Of a DNA stretch of 64,000 nucleotides, positions 48,746 to 59,716 are shown in pieces. The DNA lies in the NCBI RefSeq assembly GCF_000002985.6, contig NC_003279.8, positions 5,890,001 to 5,954,000 of the forward strand. The letters are read 5' to 3'. The stretch is from Caenorhabditis elegans. Its lineage: Eukaryota; Nematoda; Chromadorea; Rhabditida; Rhabditidae. The stretch's first letter is position 1. Every line of letters begins with the position of its first letter. The notes beneath the pieces were generated by a model. It saw nothing but the letters and a program-made list of their open reading frames with translations, searched no databases and had not been told where the DNA came from. Position numbers and translations under genes: made by a program.

Positions 48746-51700
48746 GGATCTCATCACATTTACTAGAAATTTTAAAAAGTGAAATAACTTGTCAACCAAT
48801 TTTTCATGTAGTTTTTGTTTCGCGAACTCTATTATTCCCAATCGTCTAACCCCATTCATTCAACATAAATTTATTTTCTTTTCTCGTTCTCCATCTTTCT
48901 CAATATATCTACAACAACTCAATTAGTACCTCCCGAGATTTTCTCCTTTTTCAGATGTCGCGTAGACTCGCACTCGGAGCAGCTGCTTCTTTTCGTTGAG
49001 GTTCATTTGCATTTTTAGATTTTTGAGAAAAAAAAAAAAATAAAATTTAAAAGCGACAAGAAAATTTCGATTTTCTTTAGGATTATTTTATCACACCGTG
49101 CGACTTTATAGTCCCAAAAGGAAAAATAACAACTAAGCTTAGTACTGAGTACACTTGAAATTTCAAAACATGAGGTTTTTGAAATTCACGTGCTCCAACA
49201 ATTTCAAGCACTTCTTGTGCCCTTTTTAAGTCCTCGAAAACTTATAATTTTTTCAGTAAGTGGTGCGGGGACATTTTCAAAAAGTTGTTTTTCTCAAACA
49301 AAGCATATTTCACAAGATGTCATTCTGGACAACAAAAAATTAAATTAAATTTTTAAATTACAGGGAACTTTTACCGATTAAGCGCGGGCGGTGTAATTAT
49401 AGGTTTCGATGATGTGGTACTTTGGCTATAATTTAGTTATACAACTAGAATTTTCTAATTTTTTTATTTTCTTTCGAGATTTCTGAGAACACATTTTTAT
49501 TTGAGAACTCATGCTAATTGCTGAACCGTTTTCTCCGATTTCTTCAAAAATCTCACATTTTTTGTCTGATTAAGAAAATTAAAGTTTCATTTTTCACTTG
49601 TGAATAACGCATCTTTTGAAATCAGAATGCAATCGCGCTCCAACGCCAAATAGAAAGACTCCGCCCCGATAATTTGGGTCTCGTTAGGTATTTGCGGAAA
49701 ATACGTAAATGTATTATTTTTCCAAAATTTTCATTCAGTTTCGTTGATTTCACTCGTTTTCAATCATTTTTTCGTGAAATTTTGTTGTTCATTTTATTAT
49801 AGCAAAATATAGCCAAAAATAGCCAAAAATTCGAAAATTCTATTAAACTAGGGTAATCGACGAAAATAGCCAAAAGTATGACTGGCGGAGCACTCTGATT
49901 CCAATGTTTGTGAACCTTATGATTTTTCAATTAATGAACCTGAAATTTCGACGTACTTAGCTAACTGAATAATCAATTAAAAATAGTCCAAGTAGTGACG
50001 TCTCACTTTTTTTCGAATGCGGATATTGAAAAATCAGCTGCTGCCGAATCGACAATCATCGATCTCCTAACACTCTTCTTACCTGAAACTTCTTGAGTCA
50101 CGGTTATTTTCAACAAAAAATGATTTTTTTATGTGTTGGTTTCTGCGTTTATTCGTATTTGGAACTATGTAGAAGTCAAGTACGAACATGCAAAAACACG
50201 ATACATAACCAAGATATGGGCGGAGTCTAATACATGCATCACACAATTGTTAGAAAAACAATTTTGATAATAAGTATTTTCTTAAAATATGCTCCTCCCA
50301 TATCTTGCCTTTTTTTTTGGTGTTTCATTTTCTGAATTTTTTTGTACTTTTCTTTTTTCTCATTATACAAGATGTACGAAATAATAACTATCTTCGAGTA
50401 AATGATTATTTGAACTTTTAATTTTTATTCCTCTCTTCGTCTTCTTCTTCTTTTCTTCCTTCCGCTCCAAAGAATACTCACACCACATATCAGCATATTT
50501 TGTCGTTTTCCTTGTCTAGTTAAGACATTCATCTCGCTTTCATATTTCTCCGCTTCTTTTCATTTAACAGGTGCAATATTTTTTTTTTTCTATTAACAAT
50601 AAGATTTTTTTTTCAATTTTTATTATTTCAACAAATAGGCATGTACCAACTTTGGCTGAATTGAAACTTTTAAAAGTTATTTTTCATTAAAAACTTTTTT
50701 TTAAAAAATCAATTTTTTACTTTGTTTGCCTATTCTGAACTGCCGAGAATTTTTTTATTTCCGAATAATAATTGGATTACGGTTACAAAACAGAGTTTTT
50801 ATGACACGCCCGCGAAAAAAATCGAAGGTGAGTTTTCTTTCCTTGGTGTTTTTTTTTACTTTTTATATTTGCTTATTTCAAAGTCTGTAGAAATAATCCA
50901 AAGCGAAATTTATTGAAGACCATGATTTCTAGAAAAACACAATAATACTTTTTGTAGGGCAGATTTTTTGTTTTGAAATTGATTTCTACGCTGATCCATA
51001 TTTGAGTAGAGGTCTATCAAAAACATTTATCACTTTAGATATCTCACTTTTCTCATAAAACTTTTTCTAAAAAATTACAATTCAATTGAAAATCAAATCA
51101 CAAAAACTCAGAGTTTGGATTTTTGGTTCATACAAGTTGCAATTATTATATACATTTCCTATAAATTAACTTGTAGCCTTATCCATACTATAAACAATGT
51201 TTGTTTCTTTAAACACTTCACACTAACTTTTCTGATCGTTCTATAAATCTCGCAATTTCTTTCCAATTTTTCTTTCACATCTTTCTCTCATTTTTCAGAA
51301 TATTTCTGTTTCCAATCCCAAAAACACAACACCCCTCTATGTCTCCATTTGGCGAGAACATAATTGAGTGACGCAAAGAAATTGGAAAATTGCCAATTGG
51401 ATGTAGAGAAAACGAGAATGAGATACAGAATGGTGGCTTGAAAATAGGTGGAATTACTCACGGAGAGTAACAGAGTTGTGTTTTATGCACTTTCAGAAAA
51501 TAAAAATGATACTGGTCTTCAAATTTTTTAAGTAAATTTTCGAATTTCTGCTGCATATTCCCCATTAAAAGTTGCATGATTTTGGGAGTATTTTTTGGGA
51601 GTATTTCGAAGCTGTACTTTACGGCAAACTAGCCTGAAACTCGCCATTTTTTTTCCAAAATTATTTGATAAAATTTAAATTTCAACGTTAAGTTCTTAGA

Positions 51701-52418
51701 ATCAGATGTTCAAACTACTCATTTTTTAAGTCTGATCAACTCAAAACTTATCGACAATTAGACCTCTATGTATCAGTTTAAGTTATTTCTGTAGTTTTCA
51801 TTTCGAAGTATGATAGTTTTTGATAGAAACAAATATTAGCATTTCTCTGTTTTACCTGGTGAACTTGCTAGGTGTGCATAAGCATTGGAAAACGTTCAAA
51901 ATTCACAAACTGTAAAACCTGCACTCTATAAATTTGTAAAAATTTCAGTCATACTACTTTGTTGAAAGTATATCGATTTATATCTTTTATATTGTTTGTT
52001 GTTATTTTAAATTATGATCATTCTTTTGTTTCTACCATAAATTTTAATATTTATCTCGATTTCCCCGAGTTCCGTTTCAAAATTTCTTGTCTCTCGAGCG
52101 TTGAGCTCGAAACTGCTCATTAACGTTTTTCACGGCTCTCCGCCTCCTTCTTTTCACAATCCTCAACTACTATTTTCCATCTTTCGTTCTCTCTTATTTT
52201 TCAGTTTTATGACTGATAATATGTATAACTGGATGATATGAGTAGGTTATATCTCTGGAGTATTAATTAATTTCATGTTACTTAAGAGCCCTTCTTCTTA
52301 CTTTTCCCCCACATTCTTCACAATCCACCTCCGCGTATACTATTTTCCGTGAATATTTTTGTGTTGGTCTTTATATCATTTTCGCCGTATTTCAGGACAT
52401 TATAGTTGAGATTTATTA
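48746..52418. promoter_or_regulatory. Long intergenic region upstream of gpa-14
   Basis: About 3.7 kb without a supported gene; every frame is short and low-complexity. Such long upstream regions are typical of neuronally expressed C. elegans genes. CT-rich tracts lie at about 50428-50465 and 52135-52200. A TTTCAG at about 52390-52395, 24 bases before the gpa-14 ATG, is a likely trans-splice acceptor. Confidence 0.45.
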
Positions 52419-55400
52419 ATGGCGTTTAGTTGTTTTGACAAGTTTAGTTACACGTATTGCTATCAATGTATGCATGGACCAGACGGGTAGGTCAAACATT
52501 TTTGATAAGCCAAAATGTAGATTAAGATGCAACTGTATTTTTATTATTAGTACGGAAACTTATAAAATTCAGGTGTATGGTACCCAGCCGAAATGGAGAA
52601 GGAACCGAATTGTATGCACATTCTGAAGAGCTTGAAGCAAAACTGAGAGAGCTTGCCAGGTAAATCAGAACACTTTCAAAAACAATTTTTTTTTGTTTTA
52701 CAAGCCATGTAGCTTTTGCATTTGTCTTGAAGATTTGTGTTTCTAAATCAGAAGTGAATATCCCACTTTTTGATATTTCAGTCTGGTATTGTATTTTGAG
52801 CCGTTAACGTACATTTTATGTTTCAGAAGAGGGCATATGGAAATTGAAAAAGAATTAGCATTGGAAAAGAAAACGTATGGATCACATATCAAAATACTCA
52901 TTCTTGGAGGACCTTTAAGTGGAAAGAGTACAATTTTTAAACAAATGCAGTGAGTTGAAGGTTGTAAGAAAGAACAAAAGTCATGAATGAAAAAAAAAAG
53001 TTTGAGATGTAATTTGGAAGATTTTAGCAGTTGGTAATGATATTCGAAGATGTGCATTCAACCAGCAAAATAAAATGAATTCCTATTGACTTTTTCAATA
53101 TTTCCCACTATACTCACGAGCTGTTCAAGTTAAAAAAAATTTGTTATCATGAAAAATCTGATACTGCAAAAATAGAGAACTTTACCATGTCGAAGCATGT
53201 TGGAGTCGCATCTCACCCGCTTCTTCACTCTCTCCCTTCTTGCACCTGCAGCCTTGTGTGAAATTGCCGTTCACATGATTTTTTTAAAGACGGTCAGGCA
53301 AGGGAATGGCAGATGCGGGTGTAAAGTAAATAGTACCACGTGGAAGAGCTCGATCACAGCTTTGACATTGCGGACTAATGGTGCACACAACGCCAACGAG
53401 ATCGGGTACAGTGGCCACATTACGACTTGCAGCCGGTCGTTACGTGCTCATTGCGATTGATGGTTTTGTGATGTGCATATTTGAGCTCACTGAAGGATTG
53501 TGCACATTTCAAATCAACTGGTGTACTCAATAGCTGCATTTTTTTAATTTCAGAACCACATTAAAATAAATGAAAGTTTGCAATGCGTGACTGGGTTTTG
53601 AAACCTGGGGTTACGGCTGGGTTTGGCAAAGATTTTAAATGTTTTGTAAGACTTTTGAAAATAAGATGCATGTACATGCGCACAATCTAAACGTATCTTT
53701 TTTCTCAGAATTATTCACGTCGACGGGTTCAAAACCGACCAAGAATTAATACAATATAGAGGACTTATTGATAACAATATAAGGGATATATATCTACAAT
53801 TAATTGCTGGTTCACGTGTAGTTGGTATACCTCTGGATCCAATTGAACATATTACATATGAAATTGATGAAATCTATGCTCCAATGTCTGATGCATTTTC
53901 TGTTCGGACAATATCAGAACTTTTGGAACCTTTGACAGAGTTTTGGAATTCCAAACAAATTCAGGAGATTTATAAGAGAAGATGCGAGTTCGAGTTATTG
54001 GATTCAACTAAATAGTGAGTGATTATAGTATAGTTACAGATAAGTAATAATATAAATTTAAGTTATTTGGAGAATCTTACACGAATAGCTGACCCAACAT
54101 ATTTACCTAATCAGGAAGATATAGTTCATTCAAGAAAAGCCACGATGAGCATTAACAGCATTGTGTTTGAATACACTGGAGTCTCATTACTGTAAGTCTT
54201 TTTTTGCTTTTAATATAAATTTAAACCATTAAATGAGATGTGGAGAAGTATACATTTAGCGATTTTTATTGTTGAACATACACAATTTCTGGTTTAGCAA
54301 CATCCTAGTGAAACTGAAAATTTTAGATTTTTTCCTCTTTTATTTCAGAATGATTGACGTGGGTGGTCAAAGATCGGAACGAAAGAAATGGTTGCATTTG
54401 TTTGATGATGCCAAGGTTGTACTTTTTGTGATTGATTTGACAGGTTATGCGAAAAGATCAGAAGAAAGTCGAATGGAGGTAAAATACTTCGAAACTTTTC
54501 AGTTTAAAATTTCTAGAACTTGGATATTGAGAATTGTAACATTTGTATTCAGTTTTTCTGGGCGGTAAAAATTTCCCATGCCAGTTTTTCATTGTGTATA
54601 AAAGTATAAGAAATATACCTTCTTCCTCCTATTCGAGGTGGATTGTGCTGCCTCCATTCTCTTTTCCTGTGCCCAGCCTTGTGTGCATTTTGTGAATTAT
54701 ATTCACGTTTTGCTGACTTGGGAGCAGACTGGTAGAATACCTAATAATACTAAATCAGTTCTAAAGACTATACTTTCAAAGTTTCAATTACTCAAGGAAA
54801 ACATGAGTATAGTCTCAATCAGTTCAATTAAAAAAAACAATGTCTAGACATAAAATTCCCAATTGATCATATTTTTACAGCTAAGTCGATTTCCAAAATT
54901 CTTTCGAGACGTTGGATCAAATGCCTATGATATGAAAGTTGCACTCAAGATTTTCAATGAAGTTGCAGCAGCAAGTGCATTGGCAAACGCTGTATTTTTA
55001 TTATTTTTTAACAAAGTTGACTTGTTCAAAGAAATTCTTTCACAGGTCAATCTTCAGCCTTGCTTTTCCAAATTTGACGGTAAGAAGCATTAAAATCAGG
55101 GCACGACATCGAATTTTGTTTATAAAAATGAAAGAACCAACTTTGCAATTTTTCTTTTACTATTAGTCACCAAGCTAAATAGAGAAAGTGATCGTAAATA
55201 TTGTGAAGTCAACCGTATCAGCCTTTTTCTCAAATTCTAAATTTTTCGAATCTTGAATAATTTTTAAGCTCCAAAAAAAAATTAGTTTTACACAACAATT
55301 TTCAGGAGAGAATACTTACGAAGAGACGAGTAAATACATTTGTGAAAAGTTTATTCGAGCAGCTAGCTCGAAAAAATCAGTATTCCCCCATTTCACAACA

Positions 55401-55537
55401 GCAACAAACACGGAAAATGTTAAGGTAAGCGAAAATTACTGAGAAAAAAATTAATTTTTTTCTCATTTCAGTTAGTATTTCGCGCCTGCATGGAAAGTGT
55501 ATTTAAAGCAAATGCAAAAGCAACGGGCCTTTCATAA
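52419..55537 (+). CDS. gpa-14: Heterotrimeric G-protein alpha subunit
   Basis: Nine exons (52419-52486, 52573-52659, 52827-52949, 53709-54014, 54063-54191, 54349-54478, 54881-55079, 55306-55424, 55472-55537) give 408 residues, the length I recall for GPA-14. The N-terminus is [17 protein letters not shown]: long, cysteine-rich and without Gly2, so no N-myristoylation signal but possible palmitoylation. The P-loop is GGPLSGKST (79-87) instead of the usual GAGESGKST. Switch I keeps R-K-A-T, switch II is [12 protein letters not shown], the guanine motif is NKVD, and the last motif reads TTATNTENV. The C-terminus (KATGLS) has no Cys at position -4. This is one of the divergent nematode G-alphas that act in chemosensory and other neurons. 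The start is chosen because only this ATG-initiated exon joins 52573 in frame. Intron 4 ends in TTTAAG. Confidence 0.93.
52950..53708 (+). other. gpa-14 intron 3 with a GC-richer patch
   Basis: A 759-base intron. The part at about 53190-53460 is richer in G and C and contains an open frame of 87 codons. This frame has no homology I recognise, no splice context and no upstream exon. It looks like inserted or older non-intronic sequence but is not supported as a gene. Confidence 0.35.
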
Positions 55538-55756
55538 CTTCCTTTTAAAACATTAATTTCATTGTTTATCATAGACATTGTTCATTTCTACACATTTCAT
55601 TAAATAAGTTTTTCGAATGAAAAAAAAAATGTAAAAAAACTATGAATTCAATATTCCCGAGTATCGATTTTTATCACACAAGTTGACGACAGAAGACGAT
55701 CGTAAAATTAATCTGAAAAATAAAACTGAAAAAGTAAAATTTAAAATATTCCCAAC

Positions 55757-57342
55757 CTAAAATGGCATCAAACGACTGAATGCTCGATTGAGTCCAGCGG
55801 CAAGTCTGAAATACTGAATATTCTCATTAAAAATGACATTTACCAAATTGAACAGTACCTCCCCAATTTCTTATCTTCCTGAGTGGCATCACTTTCAGTT
55901 CCAATTGTGACAACATTTGATTTCTCATTTTCATAACTATCCAAATCTGTTGTAGTGTCATCCGTATCTTCTTCCGAATCCGTATCATTGTTTAGAAAAT
56001 GTTCTTCATAGAACGCAGATCCTTCTTCAAAATCCATTGGTTCAGATTCATCAATTTCAAGACGGGCATACATTTGTTGGAAATGGTTGAGCATCATTTG
56101 GTAGTCAGGAGTTGAGTCAAATTTAAGTTGGCTAAAAATTCCGACGAAATTTGGAAAATCAAGTTTCCCAAAAATTATAACTCACCGAATATGTTCATAC
56201 ATAAGAGCAATCTCGCGTGGACATTTGAAAAATAATTTTTTGCCAATCTTTTTCTTCATCTTGCTAACCAAAATTGTTTTATCCTCGTTATTCCATGGAA
56301 GGCTTCCCTGAAAATATTATTTGATTATAAACAGAAAAAATCAATCAAAATCTTACAAGGAACATTTCAACAGTTGAGTAAAGCCACGCCCACAAATCAT
56401 CTCGTCTTCCCTGATCACATTCATCATGTGCATACGTGCTACAGTAATTGCTGGTGCCCATGAATCCTGGTGTTTTGCGAGCAGCTCGATGACGCATTGT
56501 GTTAGTAGAAGGGTCTAGTTCCAGCTGAAAAAAATCAGTTTCAGATACCGTATTTCTTATATTATAACTTTCTACTGCCGGTAAAACGATCGGTCTGAGA
56601 ACGCTGTGATTCCGTTTTTCATATTACAAAATACACGGAAGACAAGGTCAGACTAAAAACCGCGATCTGTGATTGCTAGTGATACCATTTTAGTGTTCAG
56701 AGAGAGGGAGATCGTTCTATGAAAAAAAGACAATATGTAATCAACCGAGATATAATTCTTAAAATAATTGATTCCTTACATATTTTCGGCTGAATCCCAA
56801 ATCAAAAAGAAGAATTCTTCTAGACGATGCATGCCATCCACAATTGCTTCCCTTCACATCACGATGAATGATTCCAGAAGCATGCATGTCACGAAGTGCC
56901 TCCAAAAGTTGAACAGAAAGTCGAGCAGCCGTGGATTTAGAAAAATGCTTGTCAGGCATCATTCTTCGAAGTCTTGAAATTGGACGAGCACACAGGCTCA
57001 TAGCCATTATGTTCACTTGTTGCTTGTTCCAAGTCAACTGAAATTAGAAAAATGGCAAACAGTGAAGCTCAATTTTACTTTTAAACCCACTCGTTTAGCA
57101 GTATAAAGACGGCAAAACCCAGGCGACCACTGCAGTAATCTCAAAATATGAGCTTCATTTTTCAACGTGTCATCACTTTCTGTATCCACGAATTCAGTCT
57201 TCAGCGCCATATCAAATCCATTCTTTCGAACTTGATACACAGCACCAAATCCTCCGGATCCGAGTTTCTTAATAATTTCAAATTGAGAAATTACTTCTCC
57301 CGTTCGAAAGTCCGGCTTCGCAATTGACGATGAAGTTGACAT
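55757..57342 (-). CDS. Tau-tubulin/casein-kinase-1-like protein kinase
   Basis: Six exons on the minus strand: 57342-57091, 57037-56780, 56524-56357, 56307-56186, 56131-55859, 55805-55757; 373 residues. The glycine loop is GSGGFGAV (28-35), the ATP-binding Lys is in MALK (Lys48), and the catalytic loop is HRDVKGSN (142-149). CK1/TTBK families use this loop form. The metal-binding DFG motif is DLG (163-165). The following GF-type segment and the RHRAARKTPGFMGTSNYCS activation segment are typical of nematode TTBK-like kinases, a family greatly expanded in worms and often germline- or sperm-expressed. The C-terminus has an Asp/Glu/Ser/Thr-rich stretch. All key residues for phosphotransfer are present. 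The gene is convergent with gpa-14. Probably B0207.7; the substrate is unknown. Confidence 0.88.
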
Positions 57343-58062
57343 TGATTTTCTCTGGAATTATGAAGTCTTTCAAGTAACTTTACGGAATAACCACTGAAAT
57401 ATCTTTAAAAACCTTGTAAGATCTTAACTTAGGAGTTTCAAGTTTTCTCGTTTTAAAAACTTGTGAATTGTTCAAAAATCGAAAAAGGTTCGTGATTTTT
57501 CAAGCCGACTTGCTAGAACTTTCTAGAACCTTTGGGTTGCACCTACGAACGACTTACCTGTCAAAGAGTGTACAGCAGAAATAGAAAACACAAAGAAATA
57601 ATAAACACAACCAGAAATAAATGTGATATATTAATATTATTCGTTGGGAGCAAAACGTGGAAAATTAAAAAAATAAAATTGATGATGGCAGTATGACAAC
57701 ACGCTATTTTGACGTTACGGAGTTCTCCTTTTCTGTTTTTATTGGAAATAATTATTTTCATTGACCCAAATTGTTTGTGTCGATGTTATGTCTCATTTGA
57801 GATTTTTTCCTTTAAAAATCAACACCTACCTCTCGGAATTTTGGTCCGAATTTTTTTGTAGTTTTTTCGGGGTAGGCAAACACTGTGGAAGCTTAAAAAA
57901 GCTTTCAACAATTGAGAATACTCAAAACATTTTCAGAATATTTGGTTATTCCTAAGCACCTTTCAAATTTGACAATTCTGCAAAAAAGACAGTTTCAGCG
58001 ATTCTACAAGCTTTGAAGTTAGCTCTCATAGTGCATTTTAAACAATTTCAGATGGAATCTTC

Positions 58063-58164
58063 CTCTGGTAAATCGATTCTGATCGATGTCGAAGTATGTC
58101 GAAGCTGGGTGTACCAGCGTGGATTGGACTGACTTCGACGTCGATCAGAATCGGTTTACCAGAG
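58063..58164. repeat. Compact hairpin, 33-bp stem
   Basis: The left arm 58063-58095 and the right arm 58132-58164 are reverse complements at 31 of 33 positions, with a 36-base loop. The arms contain CTGATCGATGTCGAAGT and ACTTCGACGTCGATCAG. No flanking gene explains it. Confidence 0.7.
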
Positions 58165-59630
58165 TTTAGTGGGGTGACTTTACTTTTTTTCATTCATAAT
58201 TAAAAAAGATTTTCGAACTTTTCAAGTACTTTGTTTAAATTAATGGTCACTCAAATAGTTGGTTCATTCAAAATTAACCCACCCATCTGCAACAATTTCC
58301 CATTTCCTATCTTTTTCTTCGTTTTGCATTTGTTTTTATTCATTCATCGATTCTCTTGAAACTCATTTCAAGTGTATCTCTCCGGAACAATCGCGTGTCA
58401 TCAGAAGGGACCTCATTCTTTTTTTTCTCGTTTTCTCTTTCACTTCGTTTTTGGCAATTTATTTGAATTCACACTTTGGTACTTGTTTTGTGATATCAAT
58501 TCTTTCAAGATTTTGTTTTGAGATAATTGCAACAGTTTTGTTGCGTCATAGTTCGAAAATGTATTTTTAAAATTAATTATGAAAGGTTCTAAATATTTTT
58601 CAGGCAAAAAAATGTGAGACATTGTCTTAAACTCTACTGAATCAAAATTTACCCTCTGTGAGGTTACTGTAGAAGTGATTGTAGGGCTATAGTATTTGCA
58701 CTTCTTTGCTGTTTCAATTAAATGCTGATTGAAACTAGAAATATAATGAATTGAACTATTCAAAAAAGGTTCTACTTTTAGTTAGAAAGTTTTAGCATTT
58801 CAAGCAAGTTTGAAATTGAACAAAACCAAATTTTCAAAATGAAACGTACACTTACTATTAGAGTGTTTTAAAATTGTTTTCATGTTAATTTTTAACTTTA
58901 TTGGCTCTGTGTGTGCTGTACGCGAAAATGTATTTTATTGACATTTCCAAAACATCAGTTTTGTAAAGCATGTAAATCAACTACATAAATACTATTCTCT
59001 TCATATTATTCAAACCTAAATGTCAATCACTCATATGACAATAAGAATCAACAGAAAAAGGGCAACAAGCAATTTCCTTTTCGGATATCTATGCACTGAA
59101 ACGACGTCTTTATGTATTATTATTGTTTTATTCCGACTTGCATGGATTTCTTGGAACAAATGTGGAAATAATGTAAAACGACATTTCAATGGTTATTTGA
59201 ACATTCCAGGCAGTAGTTTTTCGTTGTAGCTCTAGTTTTAAAGTGGTTAGCCTTGGGATTTGTAGAAATATTTAATTTTCAGTTTACAGTTTTTGGATTT
59301 TTAAATTGAGTATCCCTCTTTTTATTTTAATTTTAATGTATACCCGTTGAATTTAAATCAGTATAAAATTGTTTAAAACATCACTAGGTGTCTTCCGTTC
59401 GATTATTTTGGTCAGGACGTAGGCTCAATTATGAATATTTATGAGAGCTCTCCAGAGAGCAACGCGGCGATCTATACACTAAAATATCGAGTGTTTCCAT
59501 TCTTTTTTTGTTTTGTTTTGTTCGGATTTCTACTCAAGTTCACAAGTGCTAATTAGCTGAAATTCCATTATTTAAACCATTCTATTAATTTTTCATAATA
59601 TTCTGCATTTTATGGATTCCGAAGATAATA

Positions 59631-59716
59631 TACCGTATTTCCTCTATTAGTATTGCATGCAAGACTAATTTTCAATTGGCTAGTAGGGGTGCATGGCTAA
59701 TAGAAGAAGTACGGTA
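59631..59716. mobile_element. Small TIR element with TACCGTATTTCCTCTATTAG ends
   Basis: The left terminal sequence (59631-59650) and its near reverse complement at 59697-59716 enclose about 46 bases. This terminal motif is familiar from short C. elegans dispersed repeats. A single related end (TACCGTAGCTCCTCTATTAG) occurs at 63438-63457. Confidence 0.6.

Noticed and set aside
53197..53460. 87-codon frame in gpa-14 intron 3
   Set aside because: It lies wholly within a spliced intron, has no recognised similarity and no supporting splice sites. The GC-rich patch is noted as a feature only.
58259..58763. Frames of 103 (+) and 107 (-) codons in the right-hand intergenic region
   Set aside because: They overlap each other on opposite strands, have low-complexity hydrophobic or Asn/Ser/Lys composition and lack introns or motifs. 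Likely chance in AT-rich DNA.
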